Source of the DNA: a virus
Direction: 5' to 3' (one strand)
Virus record (IMG/VR): IMGVR_UViG_3300032236_000110
Location: 1-20,319 of that record
Length of the DNA stretch: 20,319 nucleotides
Shown: one piece after another, positions 8,367 to 16,801 of the stretch
How the letters are laid out: each line of letters begins with the position of its first letter
Numbering within the stretch: position 1 is the stretch's first letter
The notes under the pieces: model-generated
The model's database searches: none
The model's input: the letters and a program-made list of their open reading frames with translations, nothing else
What the model was told of the DNA's origin: nothing
Program-made: the position numbers and the translations under genes

Positions 8367-8872
8367 TATATCTCCGTAAATTCTATTTTAACATTTACTA
8401 AATCTGTGTATTCAAAACGCTTAGTTACTTCATAGGAGAAGTTGCTTATAAATGCTGTTATTGTTTCAGAACCCGATGCTGTTGGAGAAGGGTAAAAGGC
8501 ACTTGCTGAATTTGCACTAGCAGTATCTTGAGAATGTGTTATTTTTACTAATACTGGTTTAAACATATTATTCTCATAAAAGTCTTTAATCCAAGCCCCG
8601 CCTTTAAATCCATCTACAGTCATGGTGTAACCTTGACTTGTTCCATTAATTGGAGCAAATGTTCCAGATGGTAATTCTTGCCAAGCTGTATTAACCTTCA
8701 TTTTTCTAGCAACAACATATTTTCTCATAGTGCCATCTGCCATTCTAGATGCTTTTTCAATAACTTCAAAGTCAAAGGTGATGGGTGTGCGGTTATGATC
8801 TGTTAATGAATAAAAAGTTGATGAGGCTGTCTGTGTTGCTATTGCTATACCAGCGTTTGAATTATAAGCCAT
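8366..8872 (-). CDS. Small tail protein between tape measure and hub, possible distal tail protein
   Basis: This is a 168-residue protein predicted to be mostly beta. The start ATG overlaps the tape measure stop (TAATG), with AGGAG about 12 bases upstream. Features include TPITFDFEVIEKASRMADGT, a KYVVARKMKVNTAWQELP stretch, and GYTMTVDGFKGGAWIKDFYE; it ends with VNVKIEFTEI. It has no signal peptide or membrane segment. Its position directly after the tape measure and before the hub is where siphoviruses usually encode the distal tail (Dit) protein or a tube-like initiator, and its size is close to that of tube-fold proteins. The family assignment rests on position and general look, not on a diagnostic motif. 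Confidence 0.7.
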   Translation of the reverse strand: MAYNSNAGIAIATQTASSTFYSLTDHNRTPITFDFEVIEKASRMADGTMRKYVVARKMKVNTAWQELPSGTFAPINGTSQGYTMTVDGFKGGAWIKDFYENNMFKPVLVKITHSQDTASANSASAFYPSPTASGSETITAFISNFSYEVTKRFEYTDLVNVKIEFTEI

Positions 8873-11800
8873 TATGCGCTAAAACTCCTACCTGAACCCA
8901 TAGATTCTGCTTCTCTTCTAAATCTAGTTGCCACCATATCGGCAATTTGGCTTGCATCTGCGTTTGCTCCATTTACGACAATATTAACATTGTATTGGTG
9001 GGCGGGAAGTGTAGAATCTGATTTAACTCCACCAGTACTTCCTACACTATATGACTTAATTATACCACCAGTTGCATATTTAGGACCATATGTTCCAGCA
9101 TTTATTGCATCCATCATTGGTATTCCATACTTTGCTACGGATGATGCTTGAACAACATACTCACCATTTGAAAGCATTGCAGGAATTATGTCTGCTTTTG
9201 GTCCACCTGGACCAACAACTGGACCTATTCCAGAACTAGCAAATATAATTCCACCATTTGCTTTACTTACTCCTGGAACTTTAAGTTGTGCAGCTGCCTC
9301 TTCAATTGCTTTAGAGAAGTTATAAGTTTTTCCTTGTTTATATTTTTCTTGGTCTCCAAGAATCAACATCAGAGCACTGTGTACCACCGCCAATTTTGTT
9401 GTCTGATCTGTAAGACCTTTCATGCTTCCAGCTGAAGATTCTAGACCTGCATTAAATTTTCCAGCATCTTGATTTTTATTGTAAACATCTCCAAGATAGG
9501 TTGTTAAATCTTTAGCACTTAATCCAGATTTTTCTAAATATGTTTTAAAATCTTTATCTTTATTGAGACCTGTTGTAAACTCTGATAAATTTTTATATCC
9601 AGAATTTTGAGCAAAATTTCCAATTACATCAAGTAGGTGTTTTGTAGCATCAGTTGATGCCGTAGAATTTGTTCCAACAGCACTAATTGCTCCTGCAGTT
9701 TTTTGTGCAGCAGTTGCTGCTTTTTCTTGTAATTTTGTAAGCTCTTTTTGATACTCTTCCATCTTTGCATTTGCTGCATCAATTTTCTTTTGATCTGCTG
9801 CATCTGCTTTATCTTTAGCATTAATTTGTTGCTGCTTTGAAAGCTCGGTATTATAATCACTTTGTGCTTGAGCCATTGCAATAAGATCTCCAGAAGCACC
9901 CGCCTTAGTAATATTATTTTGCAAGTCTGCAAGAGTTTTTTGCTGATCAATATTTTTTTGCTGTGCGTCAAATAGCTTTTGACGAGCACTCATTTCATCT
10001 TGAATTCCCTTGACATAATCTTGTTGTGCCTGAATTTTATTTTTAAGATTTGTTTCTGCCTTAGATGGTCCAGTGGCTCCACCACCGCCAGTTCCTCCAG
10101 CTTGTTTTGCAGCATCTTTTGCAGCATCAATTCCTTGTGCTTTCGTCAGTAAGTCCCCTGATGATGATAAACTAGCAGTTTTTTGTTGCATACCAAGCAA
10201 TATATTTGCTCCTGCAAGCATTCTTTGTCCAAGAACTGTAGCACTATTTCCCATAATAGCCATTTGTTGTGCTGCTAATTTTATAGCTGCTGCTGAAGTA
10301 TTACCATCTGAAGCCAACCCTTTAAATTTTTGACTTAATAGACCAATAACCTGTGTTGCTCCAGTTGTAGTTGCTCCACCTTTTTGCATAGACTTGAGAT
10401 AACTTGCAAGTATAGAATTACTTTTTCCTACGGATGAAATTAATTTATTATAAGCACTTGTTGTATTAAGAATTTCTTTAGCTTTTCCAGTTATTCCAGA
10501 TACTTGTGTTGTTAAGTCTTTGCCTTTATTTGTAAGAACTGCTTGAGTAAGTGCATTAACAGCATTTGTTACAACTGTATTTCCAACCTTTTTTCCCTGA
10601 CCACCAAAGTCAAACCAGCTGTCGGTAGTACCAACAACTTGTCCATTTTCAATACTGGTTCCTGTTGCCGTATTTCCACCACTACCCAATTTTGAGCTAT
10701 TAAGAGTTTGACCAACACCAAGAGCAATTTGTTGACCTAAAGCACTTTTTTGACCTTTTGTATATTGACTATAAACATCATCGCTTCCAAAAATTGAGTT
10801 ATCATTACCTTTAGGAATATATCCTTTTAAAGTAGAACTAAGCAATTGGTTTTGATCTTTTTCACTCAACTTTGTTGATCTTAAAAGTGCAGTAAGCATT
10901 GCTTTAGATTTTTCTTTACTTGCTCCAGTTGCTTGAAATGCATTATATTGACTTTCCAAAGTAACTAATTCAGTCTGTTTATCTTTTTGATTGCTAATTG
11001 TTCCTATTAATGATTTTGTTGTATCGTCAGTAGCACTCGCATATCTTGCTGCTTGAGAATTTACAAAAACATCTCCAGCATGAGTTAATATTCCACCAGA
11101 AGTATATAATGCACTTGGCTTGTTGGTTGTACTTCCACTTGCTGTAGAAGTACCACTTCCAGAAGATGTTGGTAGTCCTGGAAGTTGTATATCTGAAATT
11201 GATCTTAAACTAACTCCTAAACCACTTAAGGCATCTGAAGATAATTGAGAAGACGCTTTAACAGAATTTGCAGAATCTGCTAAATTTTTATTAAACTCAT
11301 CTAGTCCGTGTTTTAAAGCACCAAATGTTGCTCCTAATGCCATACCAGCAACCATACCTTCTGGACCAAACATTCCACCAAATTGAGCACCCATTGCTGC
11401 ATCTCCCATTGCAGCTTTTCCAGCACCATCTTGCATATTGCCAGCAATTGCTTGCATACCTTGACCCAGAACCATGCCACCCATCATAGAACCCATTCCG
11501 CCCTTAAACATCTTGGTTCCTACTCGTTCGCCTTCTTCGTTAAAGACTCCTCTAAAGTTTTTGTATCCTTCCCAACCAGCACCCATTTTTGCTGAAGCCC
11601 AACCTGCTGCCCCTGTAACTCCACGAACTTGATTTGGTACATATACACTTCCAACACCAGATGGATTTGCTCCTGCTTCAGCTACTTCTCCTCTTGCAGC
11701 ACCAGCACCTTCTCTAAAGTTTGCTGCAGATGTTTTCATTTGTACTTCAAGGTCTCTAATTCCATTTACAACAGATTCTTTTAATGCTGTTGTTCCTTGT

Positions 11801-14800
11801 CTAATATTTCCTGGGAGTTCTTCCATTGTAGTTGAAACAGAAGTTCCTAGATTTTTAATTCTAATTTGAAGGTCAGTTGATTTATTCAGTAGTGCTTCTT
11901 TTGCAGTATTTGCACCCGCCATAAGTGCGTCAGAAAATCCTAAACCGCCTTGCTCTACAGCTGCTGCTGCCCTATTTGTTACTTCAACAATTGTCTGAGC
12001 AACATTGCTACCCATTCCCTCAAGTGCTCTTGATTCTTCTCTATTTAAGTTTTGATATACCTGAGCACCAGGTGTCATTTTTACTGCTCTGCCTAATGCT
12101 CCAAATGCACTAAATCCACCACCATCAAAATGCCTTACTCCGCCACCATTTGCAAATTTGGCGGTGCCGTTATTAATACCAGACATAAAGTCTTTTCCGT
12201 ATGCAGCAGTAGCTCCTGGAGACATAACATACTCTCCGTTAGAAAGCATTGCGGGAATATGACCACCATTAGCAAGTTTTGGTCCCATACCCATCATCAT
12301 AGCCATCATCATTCCTTCAGGACCCATCATGGCTTCTCTTTCAACCATAGCTAATCTTTCTGCTGATGCTAGTTCGGATGTTCCAAGTTTATTGGTTAAT
12401 TTCTTTCCAGTATTAAAGAAGTTATATAGACCTTTTCCGCCACCGCCCTTTGTTCCAACATAAGATGTTACTCTAGCTTTTGCTATCGATTCTGGCACAG
12501 CTAATCCAGCAGTTTTTCCTTCTCCATATTTTGCAAGACGGTTTTTAATTGTTGCAATTCTTTTTGAAGTTAAATGTTGTTTATAAATTGGATTTTTTAA
12601 TGCTGCATCTAATTCTGAATAAGTTCTAATATGAGCAACATTTTTAAGTTCTCCCCAAACTTCTGGACTACCACTCTTGGCAACAAAAGATTCTATTGCT
12701 GAATCACCAATAGCTGATTCAAAATGTGTGTAAGGTCCACCATACATTTCTGAGGGATTAATTTTTGAAAGAAGTTCTGTTTTAAACAAATCAATATCTG
12801 CAAGAACTTTTTCTGGAGCCATGCCCATTTTTATTCCAGTCTGAGCCATAAGGGCATATCCTTCTGGTTTAGAGAACCAATTTATCAATTCTTGTCCAGA
12901 TACTCCAGTTTTTGAAGTTGTCATAAGTGATCTATTTAAAGAGTCTGGCATCATATTTATAAAACCAGATGTTCCAACATGTCCTCTTACTAATTTTTCC
13001 ATCTCACCCGCTTGGTTATGCCAATGTGGTGCTCCACCTTCATGTAACTTAACAGGTCCACCTATAGCATATCCATTGTTAATTGCATCAAGTAGTCCTG
13101 TTCCATACTTATTAACAGAAGATGCTTTAATTACGAATTCCCCGCCAGAAAGCATTGCTGGAACTTTATCATCTCTTGGTCCACCTGGACCCACAACTTT
13201 ACCGCCATCAGCAAGCATTGGGATTGTTCCCTTTAAGTAGCTTGCATCCATAGAGACACCTGCCTCTAATTGAGAAACTCCTAATCTACCTGCACTTAGA
13301 GCCATCGTTGCTTGCTCCTCTGCACCAAGCATTGCAGCACCTGCAATTGGCATACCAGCCATTTGTGCAGTTAGGCGCATTTTCATATTTTCTACAGCAG
13401 CAAGAGCCTCTGCTGTTAATACTCTATTGAAATCTGCCCAAGCAGCTTGAATTGCAGGAAGTCTTTCTGACTCCGCTAATTGTAAACCAGCCTTTAATCT
13501 TCTTTGAAGTTCATTTACACTTGTTCTGGATCCTGTACTTTCAACTTGAGATATAATTGCTTGCTCTTGGGCAAGAGTATTAATCATATTTTCTTTAAAC
13601 TTGCTTTCTTCAAAGATTACAGTATCTAATGCTTTTTCAAGTTTTGCCTTTGTCTCATCATCTAGTTGACTTGCACGAACTCTTTCTGTGCCAAATATGG
13701 ATTGAAGTTGTGCTGTTGTTGTTGCATCTTCAGTAATTGTTTTATCAATGATTCCATTATGTGTGGCAATAAGCTTTGTTATTCCTGGAGCCATCATGCT
13801 TTCTTTAGATATTCCAGTGCTCCCGCCATAAATTGCTGGGGCTTTGCCGTAAGTAGAATTTAGTAATTCTGGAACACCCTTTGGTGCTGCTGTCCATTGT
13901 GCAGACAAACCTCTTTCAAGGTATCCTCTTTCTCCAGATAACCAGTTAGCACCTCTTGACTGTTGCATAGAAAATAATGATGGGTATGCCATTTGTTCAG
14001 ATTGTGTCATTCTTGACCAGTCTGTACGCAAATTTGAACCAGCGTACATATGTGGTCTTACAAATCCACCCATCTTGTCATTTGATGCTGGTGGCATACT
14101 TGGGTTCATTCCCCAAACACCCTTTGTAGCCATAGGCATAACTGGTGTTGAATTAACTCCAGAAATATATGCCATTTCACTCTTAAGTATTGCAACTTGT
14201 GCATTCAAGAATTTGAAGGAGTCGGCGGTACTCATAATTGTTTCTTTAAATGTATCTGCACTTGCATTAGATGCTAGGATACTTAGGTCTACTTCTTCAA
14301 AGTAATTATGTATGCCAGCTAAGGCTCCCTTGAACCCGCCATCTTTCCAACCGTCTCGGAACATTCGGGCAAAATTAGCCATCTTAAATAATTGACCAGC
14401 AAGGTTAATAAACAAACCTGTAAGCATAATGATGGGACCCATAACAATAATTCCAGCAAGACCCTTGCCAAAAAGATTGCCAATTATTTTTCCGATTGGT
14501 CCTAATGCATGCATAACTGATCTTACGCCATTAACAATTTTATCAATCATATTACCAATTGATGTGAAGGCTTTAAGGAATGATTTACCTAAAGGAATAA
14601 GGTCTGCCTGAAGAGTAGCCTTCATTTTTTGGAATTGTGCTGCTGGTGTTTTGTTAGTAGCAACATCTAATTCTTGACTTGCTACCTTTGATAGTTGTTC
14701 GTTACTCTGACCATACAGTTCAAGAACTTTTGCACTCTGCGAACCAGCAGTACCTAAGTTATTCATAAGGGCAGTAACACGAGCAAACTGGAACTTGCCA

Positions 14801-16101
14801 AAAAGCTCTTCAATTGCTTTAAGTCTTGATGACTCTGGTAGGGCTGCAAGTGATGACTGTAAAGACTGAACCATTCCCATCACATTGCCTTGATTTTTGG
14901 CTACAATTCCAGCAAGGTCAATATGCATTGCTTGGAAGTCTTTTCTTGCTTGAGCGGTAGGTTTAATAATAGAAGCTAACATAGATTTAATTGCGTTAGC
15001 ACCTTGAGCAGCAGGAACACCAGATTCTTTCATAGCTACAATAAATGTTACGAAGTCTTTGTATGTACCACCCATTTGTTGAATAATTGGACCAACACGA
15101 GGGATAGCATCAATAATATCTTGCATGGTAGTTGATGTAGAGTGCTTTGCAGCATTTAAGAAGTTAACTGCATCTTGTACTTGGTTTGCTTGTAGCTTGA
15201 AAACATTTTGCAAAGAGACCATAGAATTTGCTGCTTGACCTGCTTGCAAGTCTCCAAGTTTCATAAGTCTTGTAGTTGCCTCTGTAGCACTAATAAGATT
15301 TTGTCCCTCAAGACCAATTGCAGAAAATGTCTTAGCAATTTCAACTGTGTCAGACATTGCAATACCTAGGGTTCTTGCTGTTTTATCTGCAAGATTAGTT
15401 ACTGACTTTTCAATAGTGTCAAGTGTCTGCTGTGATTGGACAACTGCGTGAGCACCATATACCTTCAACATAGAAGTCATTTGCTTATCAAAGTCTAGGT
15501 ATGCTTTAGATGCAGCAGCACCAAACATTACTAATGGCATTGTCAGACCTACTGTTAACTGACGACCCGCCCATTGTGTATTTTTACCAAAGTTGACCAT
15601 ACCTGTGCCAACTTCACGCATAACAGAATTAAGTGCAGAAGCACGAATTTTTGTATATTCTGCTGTTGCACCTAATTCTTTCATACTTGCATTTGTGGTG
15701 GTAATTGCTTTTGCATACCCCTGCATATTTGGATCTGGGATGAATGTAGACTTCATCAGCCTTGTTTGTCTGGTAGCAAGGTCGGTAAGCATTTTAGACC
15801 CGCCAGTGGCTTCTTGTCTCCAAGTCTGCCAAGCTTTAGCCATTCCAAGCTGACCTTTTGCTAATGAGTTGCCAAAGTTATCTACAGCACTTGCCATCTT
15901 GACAGTTTCTATAGAGAACGCTTTGGATGATAAAACCATTCGCTCAAAATTAGCCATAGCATCTCTAGTGCCTTTAGCTAAAGCATTAGCATTTAGCCCA
16001 CCACCAGACATGGACATTTTCTGAATCTCTGCCATTTGAGCTTTGAGTTCATTAATTTGAGTTTTTAGTTGTGAGAAATTTGCAGTAGCTGTTACCTGCA
16101 A
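8872..16101 (-). CDS. Tape measure protein
   Basis: This 2409-residue protein sets tail length and is probably ejected with the DNA. At about 1.5 angstrom per residue it predicts a tail of roughly 350 nm, less if some domains are not extended. Residues about 190-470 match the phage minor-tail/tape measure core (YLDFDKQMTSMLKVYG, then GVPAAQGANAIKSMLASI). A hydrophobic segment lies at about 546-572 (GLAGIIVMGPIIMLTGLFIN). Three glycine-rich repeats (VGPGGP.., PAMLS.GE[FY]V) occur near 963-1009, 1275-1320 and 2280-2335. A coiled coil spans about 2007-2147. Methionine/glycine-rich stretches lie at 1251-1273 and 1531-1596. I saw no cysteine and no lysozyme motif. The TTG start is the only canonical one in frame but has no ribosome site; an ATA at 16122 has a well-placed GAGG and would add seven residues (VANNIN after the initiator). 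Confidence 0.95.
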   Translation of the reverse strand: MQVTATANFSQLKTQINELKAQMAEIQKMSMSGGGLNANALAKGTRDAMANFERMVLSSKAFSIETVKMASAVDNFGNSLAKGQLGMAKAWQTWRQEATGGSKMLTDLATRQTRLMKSTFIPDPNMQGYAKAITTTNASMKELGATAEYTKIRASALNSVMREVGTGMVNFGKNTQWAGRQLTVGLTMPLVMFGAAASKAYLDFDKQMTSMLKVYGAHAVVQSQQTLDTIEKSVTNLADKTARTLGIAMSDTVEIAKTFSAIGLEGQNLISATEATTRLMKLGDLQAGQAANSMVSLQNVFKLQANQVQDAVNFLNAAKHSTSTTMQDIIDAIPRVGPIIQQMGGTYKDFVTFIVAMKESGVPAAQGANAIKSMLASIIKPTAQARKDFQAMHIDLAGIVAKNQGNVMGMVQSLQSSLAALPESSRLKAIEELFGKFQFARVTALMNNLGTAGSQSAKVLELYGQSNEQLSKVASQELDVATNKTPAAQFQKMKATLQADLIPLGKSFLKAFTSIGNMIDKIVNGVRSVMHALGPIGKIIGNLFGKGLAGIIVMGPIIMLTGLFINLAGQLFKMANFARMFRDGWKDGGFKGALAGIHNYFEEVDLSILASNASADTFKETIMSTADSFKFLNAQVAILKSEMAYISGVNSTPVMPMATKGVWGMNPSMPPASNDKMGGFVRPHMYAGSNLRTDWSRMTQSEQMAYPSLFSMQQSRGANWLSGERGYLERGLSAQWTAAPKGVPELLNSTYGKAPAIYGGSTGISKESMMAPGITKLIATHNGIIDKTITEDATTTAQLQSIFGTERVRASQLDDETKAKLEKALDTVIFEESKFKENMINTLAQEQAIISQVESTGSRTSVNELQRRLKAGLQLAESERLPAIQAAWADFNRVLTAEALAAVENMKMRLTAQMAGMPIAGAAMLGAEEQATMALSAGRLGVSQLEAGVSMDASYLKGTIPMLADGGKVVGPGGPRDDKVPAMLSGGEFVIKASSVNKYGTGLLDAINNGYAIGGPVKLHEGGAPHWHNQAGEMEKLVRGHVGTSGFINMMPDSLNRSLMTTSKTGVSGQELINWFSKPEGYALMAQTGIKMGMAPEKVLADIDLFKTELLSKINPSEMYGGPYTHFESAIGDSAIESFVAKSGSPEVWGELKNVAHIRTYSELDAALKNPIYKQHLTSKRIATIKNRLAKYGEGKTAGLAVPESIAKARVTSYVGTKGGGGKGLYNFFNTGKKLTNKLGTSELASAERLAMVEREAMMGPEGMMMAMMMGMGPKLANGGHIPAMLSNGEYVMSPGATAAYGKDFMSGINNGTAKFANGGGVRHFDGGGFSAFGALGRAVKMTPGAQVYQNLNREESRALEGMGSNVAQTIVEVTNRAAAAVEQGGLGFSDALMAGANTAKEALLNKSTDLQIRIKNLGTSVSTTMEELPGNIRQGTTALKESVVNGIRDLEVQMKTSAANFREGAGAARGEVAEAGANPSGVGSVYVPNQVRGVTGAAGWASAKMGAGWEGYKNFRGVFNEEGERVGTKMFKGGMGSMMGGMVLGQGMQAIAGNMQDGAGKAAMGDAAMGAQFGGMFGPEGMVAGMALGATFGALKHGLDEFNKNLADSANSVKASSQLSSDALSGLGVSLRSISDIQLPGLPTSSGSGTSTASGSTTNKPSALYTSGGILTHAGDVFVNSQAARYASATDDTTKSLIGTISNQKDKQTELVTLESQYNAFQATGASKEKSKAMLTALLRSTKLSEKDQNQLLSSTLKGYIPKGNDNSIFGSDDVYSQYTKGQKSALGQQIALGVGQTLNSSKLGSGGNTATGTSIENGQVVGTTDSWFDFGGQGKKVGNTVVTNAVNALTQAVLTNKGKDLTTQVSGITGKAKEILNTTSAYNKLISSVGKSNSILASYLKSMQKGGATTTGATQVIGLLSQKFKGLASDGNTSAAAIKLAAQQMAIMGNSATVLGQRMLAGANILLGMQQKTASLSSSGDLLTKAQGIDAAKDAAKQAGGTGGGGATGPSKAETNLKNKIQAQQDYVKGIQDEMSARQKLFDAQQKNIDQQKTLADLQNNITKAGASGDLIAMAQAQSDYNTELSKQQQINAKDKADAADQKKIDAANAKMEEYQKELTKLQEKAATAAQKTAGAISAVGTNSTASTDATKHLLDVIGNFAQNSGYKNLSEFTTGLNKDKDFKTYLEKSGLSAKDLTTYLGDVYNKNQDAGKFNAGLESSAGSMKGLTDQTTKLAVVHSALMLILGDQEKYKQGKTYNFSKAIEEAAAQLKVPGVSKANGGIIFASSGIGPVVGPGGPKADIIPAMLSNGEYVVQASSVAKYGIPMMDAINAGTYGPKYATGGIIKSYSVGSTGGVKSDSTLPAHQYNVNIVVNGANADASQIADMVATRFRREAESMGSGRSFSA
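9097..9264 (-). repeat. Tape measure glycine-rich repeat, copy 3
   Basis: This codes for ANGGIIFASS...VVGPGGPKADIIPAMLSNGE, then YVVQASSVAKYG and MMDAINAG. It is the same unit as the two other copies at about 13076-13215 and 12143-12280. Such units are common in tape measure proteins and may be flexible or membrane-interacting joints between domains; that role is inference. Confidence 0.75.
12143..12280 (-). repeat. Tape measure glycine-rich repeat, copy 2 (short form)
   Basis: This codes for LANGGHIPAMLSNGEYVMSP, then GATAAYGKDFMSGINNG and FANGGG. It lacks the GPGGP segment found in the other two copies but keeps PAMLSNGEYV and the INNG ending. It follows directly after a methionine-rich stretch. 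Confidence 0.75.
13076..13215 (-). repeat. Tape measure glycine-rich repeat, copy 1
   Basis: This codes for ADGGKVVGPGGPRDDKVPAM, then LSGGEFVIKASSVNKYG and LLDAINNG. It is clearly related to the copies at about 12143-12280 and 9097-9264. A unique region of about 220 residues lies between this copy and copy 2. Confidence 0.75.
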
Positions 16102-16118
16102 ATTTATATTATTGGCAA

Positions 16119-16741
16119 CTATGATTGCACCTCATATCCCAGACCCACTCCGATACCAAAGCCCTCTTTTTGAGCTTTCCATCCATTAAGATCCTTAATG
16201 TCATTTGTATCTTGTGGATCAGTTTTTGTTTTTTCTTGCAAATCAATTCCTTGAATTGCAGCGTGAAACCTATTGTTACGATCTTCTTTTTCATAAACTG
16301 CTGCCACAGTTGCAAGCAACTCTTCGACAGATAGTGATGATTCAAGTTCGTCATAGTTTTTCCAACGACCAAGCAGAAATACTTCTGCTTCTAACTTGGC
16401 AAGATCTAGCTCATCCCAACTAGACTTGCCGCTCCCAGGTTTGGGTCGTTAAGTTTCAATCCTCCAGCCACTTCAAGAATCTTCATCATGGTTGGTACCT
16501 CGATAGACTCTTCAAATTTTTCTTTATCTTCTGATAGTTCTGGATATAGTTGCTCTAGGCAGACCATTGCTGCTTCGATGAAGATTTCCATAACTTGGTC
16601 TTCTTCTGTAATTTCTGGATCATCAATCTTTTTAATTACTGCTAAAAATTTCTTTAGATGCTTGATTGATAATGGCTTGATTGTTAGTGTGTCACCATTT
16701 GATAGCTGAATTTCTTCTACGCTGTATACTGTTGTTGGCAA
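16119..16741 (-). CDS. Tail assembly chaperone, -1 frameshift fusion product
   Basis: A predicted programmed -1 frameshift joins the 111-residue chaperone frame to a second frame, giving a 207-residue protein: 101 codons from 16741 to 16439, then 106 from 16439 to the TAG at 16119-16121. In other long-tailed phages (lambda G/GT is the model) the short and extended forms coat the tape measure during tail assembly. The extension reads PGSGKSSWDELDLAKLEAEV, then FLLGRWKNYDELE, AVYEKEDRNNRFHAAIQGID and ends GLGYEVQS. The LDLAKLEAEVFLLG stretch is a familiar second-frame chaperone motif. No good independent start exists in this frame before that motif, which supports frameshifting. It lies directly upstream of the tape measure gene. 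Confidence 0.88.
16398..16445 (-). promoter_or_regulatory. Programmed -1 ribosomal frameshift signal (CCCAAAC plus stem-loop)
   Basis: On the mRNA strand the canonical heptamer C CCA AAC lies in frame at 16445-16439. After an eight-base spacer (16438-16431) a hairpin forms. Its 5' arm GGCAAGTCTAG (16430-16420) pairs with 3' arm CTAGATCTTGCC (16409-16398), giving 11 base pairs with one bulged T at 16404 and a ten-base loop. The 0-frame TAG stop (16406-16408) is inside the 3' arm. Heptamer, spacing and stem all fit the X XXY YYZ frameshift model. Confidence 0.9.
16406..16741 (-). CDS. Tail assembly chaperone, short (0-frame) form
   Basis: This 111-residue protein is the unshifted product of the chaperone gene. 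It starts at TTG (16739-16741), chosen because a perfect AAGGAGG (16747-16753) sits five bases upstream and no ATG or GTG is better placed. The protein reads MPTTVYSVEEIQLSNGDTLT, then IKPLSIKHLKKFLAVIKKID and has an acidic, helical middle (EFIEAAMVCLEQLYPELSED is the style). It is the size usual for lambda gpG-like proteins. Ten residues follow the slip site before the TAG at 16406. It has its own promoter-like sequence upstream and lies between the major tail and tape measure genes, the standard position. Confidence 0.9.
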   Translation of the reverse strand: MPTTVYSVEEIQLSNGDTLTIKPLSIKHLKKFLAVIKKIDDPEITEEDQVMEIFIEAAMVCLEQLYPELSEDKEKFEESIEVPTMMKILEVAGGLKLNDPNLGAASLVGMS

Positions 16742-16746
16742 AACAA

Positions 16747-16753
16747 CCTCCTT
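16747..16753 (-). promoter_or_regulatory. Ribosome binding site that fixes the TTG start of the chaperone
   Basis: AAGGAGG on the mRNA strand matches the anti-Shine-Dalgarno core completely and stands five bases before TTG at 16741. It is the strongest such site in the window and is the reason for choosing a TTG start. Confidence 0.85.
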
Positions 16754-16768
16754 ATTTCCTATAGTAGA

Positions 16769-16777
16769 ATTATACCA
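16769..16777 (-). promoter_or_regulatory. Predicted extended -10 promoter for chaperone and tape measure genes
   Basis: TGGTATAAT on the mRNA strand is a perfect TGnTATAAT element. It lies between the hairpin at 16802-16820 and the strong ribosome site at 16747-16753. No convincing -35 is present. It would restart transcription after the hairpin. An identical nonamer precedes the 157-residue gene. Confidence 0.55.
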
Positions 16778-16801
16778 AAATAATCCTTTAAAACATAAAT
16801 A

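Noticed and set aside
9059-9067. A third TGGTATAAT on the minus strand
   Set aside because: It lies within the coding sequence of the tape measure (Gly-Gly-Ile-Ile) and not at a gene border, so it was not called a promoter.
9624-9989. Open frame of 121 codons inside the tape measure
   Set aside because: It is a shadow of the coiled-coil region in another frame, with a K/L/Q-rich low-complexity product and no ribosome site.
10073-15853. Several plus-strand open frames of 60-90 codons
   Set aside because: All lie opposite the tape measure gene, are rich in cysteine, serine or proline from reversed codons, and lack ribosome sites.
16109-16372. Open frame of 87 codons overlapping the second chaperone frame
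   Set aside because: The protein is lysine/isoleucine-rich without a chaperone-like pattern, and the competing frame carries the familiar LDLAKLEAEVFLLG motif and fits the frameshift.
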